8,680 nt of DNA from the NCBI GenBank assembly GCA_029857855.1, contig JAOUGG010000076.1, positions 1 to 8,680 of the forward strand, given 5' to 3'. The notes under the pieces were generated by a model. That model was not told the origin of the DNA. It did not search any database and saw nothing but the letters and a program-made list of their open reading frames with translations. The translations under genes were made by a program, and so were the position numbers. Below are positions 6,644 to 8,680 of this stretch, piece after piece (the first letter of the stretch is position 1; every line of letters starts with the position of its first letter). The DNA comes from Acidimicrobiia bacterium. GTDB taxonomy: Bacteria; Actinomycetota; Acidimicrobiia; Acidimicrobiales; SZUA-35.

Positions 6644-7864
6644 CTACTCGAGCGCGATGCGATGAAGCTCGCCCGTGATGACGGTTGATCCCGTCGGGCC
6701 AAGAATCCGACGACCCGGTGTGCCCTGCCCGACCGAGACGTAGAGGGCCTGGTCCACGTAGGTGATATTCGTCGGCTGATCGAGCCGGTTGGCCAGCACC
6801 ACTGGTTCACCACCGTCGGCCGGATACAGGGTCACACTTCCCGCGAAGCGCGTATAACCTCCGGGATCCGGCGCGGCATCCGGGTCGAAAAGGTCGAAGT
6901 CACGGGGCATCCGTGCGGAGGGCCAAACGCTCGTCAGCTCGACCACAAACATGTTTCCGACGTCGTCGACGGCGACATCGACAGCGGTCGTCAAGCCAGT
7001 GATGGCGTCCGTCTGCCGGCCGGTTGCCGGATCGACGCGCACGATTTTGGCGCTGCCCGGCCAGAACGACAGGATGCTTCCGAAGTAATCGTCGATCTGG
7101 CCGGAAAACAGCGCCACCAGGACATCACCGTTTGTCGGGTCAAGCGTGACCCCGGCAGGGACTGCTTGCTGGCCCTGCTCGAGTGGCGAGAATTCTGCGA
7201 CGGGGCGAATCGTGCCGTCCAGGGTGACGGCGATCAGGCGATTCGCCCCGCTCTCAACGACGTAGAGAATCTCGGCCGCCCGATCGTACGCGAGTGCGTT
7301 CATCGTCGCATTACGGACAATCAGGTTGCCGCCCATACCGGACTCGAGGCTGAATTCGACCACATTGATTCCGGTGGGGCTGCCGTCCGCCAGATAACCC
7401 TCCGATGGATCATCGCGGGTGAGGAGCATCCGCCCGTCGCCGAGCGAAACGATGTCTCCGGCACCACCAACTTCATCATGGCCGGTCCCGAATTGCGTCA
7501 GGGTGTTGTAGCTCGGGATCTGCGAGACAACCGGCTCGATCTCGCCGGGGTCGTCATAGTCGCCATCGTCGTTCAGGTCCTCGAAGACGCTCACCCGCCC
7601 AGTCTCCGACGCAGCGTCAACGGTCTCAATCCCGTTTCCTGCTTCGACGACCACCAGCCGCCCGTCCGGCAGCACCGTGACACCTCGTGGATTCTGCAAC
7701 CGGGTGGCCACTCGTGTGGTGGCGGCTGCAGGAGCAAGGCCGCTCGGATTTTCCACAGCAACCGCAGCGCGGGGGGCCGCCGGGTTCCGTGCTCGGGCGA
7801 CAAGAATCACCACGAGCGCCAGGACCAACAAGGCAATTCCTACACGCCGATACACCAGGCGCAT
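6644..7864 (-). CDS. Membrane-anchored NHL/ScyD-like beta-propeller protein
   Basis: The protein has 406 residues. Its N-terminus is a signal anchor or uncleaved signal peptide: Arg6-Arg7, then a hydrophobic run at about 9-23, then Arg24 and Arg26. There is no lipobox, so most of the protein should lie outside the cytoplasmic membrane. The rest is a series of propeller strands: NPRGVTVLPDGRLVVVEAG (58-76), GDIVSLGDGRMLLTRDD, NALAYDRAAEILYVVESG, PAGVTLDPTNGDVLVALFSG, VDVAVDDVGNMFVVEL and QPTNITYVDQALYVSVG. These suggest six blades and resemble the ScyD/ScyE family. A calcium-binding-like loop, DLNDDGDYDDPGE, sits at 96-108. No catalytic motif is visible, so a binding or scaffold role is more likely than an enzyme, though lactonase-like propellers share the fold. 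It starts 22 bases after the LacI-family gene, with a weak AAGAG (7872-7876) seven bases before the ATG. Confidence 0.8.
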   Translation of the reverse strand: MRLVYRRVGIALLVLALVVILVARARNPAAPRAAVAVENPSGLAPAAATTRVATRLQNPRGVTVLPDGRLVVVEAGNGIETVDAASETGRVSVFEDLNDDGDYDDPGEIEPVVSQIPSYNTLTQFGTGHDEVGGAGDIVSLGDGRMLLTRDDPSEGYLADGSPTGINVVEFSLESGMGGNLIVRNATMNALAYDRAAEILYVVESGANRLIAVTLDGTIRPVAEFSPLEQGQQAVPAGVTLDPTNGDVLVALFSGQIDDYFGSILSFWPGSAKIVRVDPATGRQTDAITGLTTAVDVAVDDVGNMFVVELTSVWPSARMPRDFDLFDPDAAPDPGGYTRFAGSVTLYPADGGEPVVLANRLDQPTNITYVDQALYVSVGQGTPGRRILGPTGSTVITGELHRIALE

Positions 7865-7871
7865 TCTATGG

Positions 7872-7876
7872 CTCTT
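7872..7876 (-). promoter_or_regulatory. Weak ribosome binding site of the propeller gene
   Basis: On the minus strand AAGAG lies seven bases before the ATG at 7864, inside the 22-base gap after the LacI-family stop codon. The weak match and short gap suggest that translation may depend partly on the upstream gene. Confidence 0.4.
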
Positions 7877-7886
7877 GAACCGTCTG

Positions 7887-8680
7887 CTACGAGGATGTGG
7901 CCGGCGAATCCTTCGCAGGACCCGAGGTACCTCGGATGACGAGTTCGCTGCCGAAACGAAGGTGCTCGTAGGGTCGCTCCGGGTCGTCGAGGCGATCGCG
8001 CAGGAGTGAGACCGCCTCCGCCGCCATCAGCCGACTCGGCTGCCTCACGGTCGTGAGGTCGAACGCGGCCCACGACGCCATGTCGACGTCGTCGTAGCCG
8101 ACCACCCAGAGATCCTCGGGAACACGAACACCGAGCTGGGTGGCCGCATCGATCACGCCGAATGCGGTGAGATCGTTGGTGGCGAAGATCGCGTCCGGGG
8201 GGTCGTCCCCGGTCAGCATCTCACGGCAGAATCGGGCTCCGGCGTCGTGGGAAAAGTCGGCATACTCGAGCCGGCGCTCCGGCATGGCGGTGCCCACCGG
8301 GAACACCTCGCAGAATCCCGCCACCCGCTCACTGCTCGTGCTGGCGGTCTCCGGGCCGGATATCACCGCAGGCGTGCGACCGTGGTCGGCGAAGTAGCGG
8401 CCGACGGTGCGTCCCCCCGAAACATTGTCGGACGTGACGGTGTCGCACTCGGCGTTCTGCACGGTCCGGTTCACCAGGACGATCGGTGTCTGCACCGTGA
8501 GCGCCCGCTCCAACGTCGGAGAGCCCGACGTTGCCGTCGTGAAGATGATGCCATCGACGAGACCCTGCTGGAATGCCTCGAACGCCTCGGCATGGCTGTC
8601 GCTCTCGTCGGTCCAGAGCAACATGCGGTGCTCCGAGGCCGCCAGCTCGGTGCTGAGCGCCTGCACGATCTCGGGGTAGA
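7887..8680 (-). CDS. LacI-family transcription regulator, DNA-binding end beyond the window
   Basis: The visible 263 residues are the effector-binding domain of a LacI/PurR-type repressor, a periplasmic-binding-protein fold that binds a small ligand, usually a sugar. Family landmarks in order are YPEIVQALSTELAAS at the right edge, GLVDGIIF, TPIVLVNR, DTVTSDNVSGGRTVGRYFADHG, SSERVAGF, PDAIFATNDLTAFGVIDAA, GVRVPEDLWVVGYDDVDMA, LTTVRQP and the C-terminal GSELVIRG. The frame stays open to base 8680, so the helix-turn-helix domain lies beyond it. The GTG at 8666 falls inside a conserved strand and is not the true start. The C-terminus ends in a short Pro/Ser tail. The propeller gene follows 22 bases later and is probably cotranscribed. 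The ligand and operator cannot be told from this window. Confidence 0.92.
   Translation of the reverse strand, partial: YPEIVQALSTELAASEHRMLLWTDESDSHAEAFEAFQQGLVDGIIFTTATSGSPTLERALTVQTPIVLVNRTVQNAECDTVTSDNVSGGRTVGRYFADHGRTPAVISGPETASTSSERVAGFCEVFPVGTAMPERRLEYADFSHDAGARFCREMLTGDDPPDAIFATNDLTAFGVIDAATQLGVRVPEDLWVVGYDDVDMASWAAFDLTTVRQPSRLMAAEAVSLLRDRLDDPERPYEHLRFGSELVIRGTSGPAKDSPATSS

Noticed and set aside
7166..7939. 257-codon plus-strand open frame
   Set aside because: It is antisense to the propeller gene and its junction with the LacI-family gene. The repeated blades on the other strand are the real coding signal.
8664..8666. GTG as the start of the LacI-family gene
   Set aside because: The reading frame stays open upstream and encodes YPEIV, part of the conserved first strand of the effector domain. 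The gene is therefore cut by the window edge.

Overview
The window is gene-dense, G+C-rich (about two thirds by eye) bacterial DNA with strong codon bias. Long spurious open frames lie antisense to every real gene. The gene mix and codon use suggest a high-GC actinobacterium, possibly an acidimicrobial lineage. That assignment is inference, because no rRNA or marker gene is present.

Left part (1-4668). Two peptidase genes diverge from a 316-nt intergenic region. On the minus strand is a subtilisin-family (S8) serine peptidase whose C-terminal end runs off the left edge. On the plus strand is a 1013-residue clan CD cysteine peptidase of the gingipain (C25) type. It has a recognisable C25 propeptide, the catalytic domain, and a C-terminal region with four Asp-box (BNR) motifs. 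Neither protein shows an N-terminal signal peptide, which is unusual for both families.

Middle (4787-6592). On the same strand, 118 nt after the C25 gene, is a 601-residue fusion. Its first part is a HAD phosphatase with all four HAD motifs. Its second part is a HerA/DUF87-like P-loop ATPase with Walker A and B motifs. A small C-terminal domain of unknown role follows.

Right part (6644-8680, minus strand). A membrane-anchored NHL/ScyD-like beta-propeller protein converges on the fusion gene across a 51-nt gap. It lies 22 nt downstream of a LacI-family transcription regulator whose DNA-binding domain is beyond the right edge. These two are probably cotranscribed.

How the genes may work together. 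The LacI regulator and the propeller form one plausible unit. The left half could be a regulated proteolysis module: two propeptide-bearing peptidases facing each other, followed by an NTPase/phosphatase. That grouping rests on neighbourhood only and is put forward as a hypothesis. No tRNA, rRNA, CRISPR array, insertion sequence or integrase was seen.
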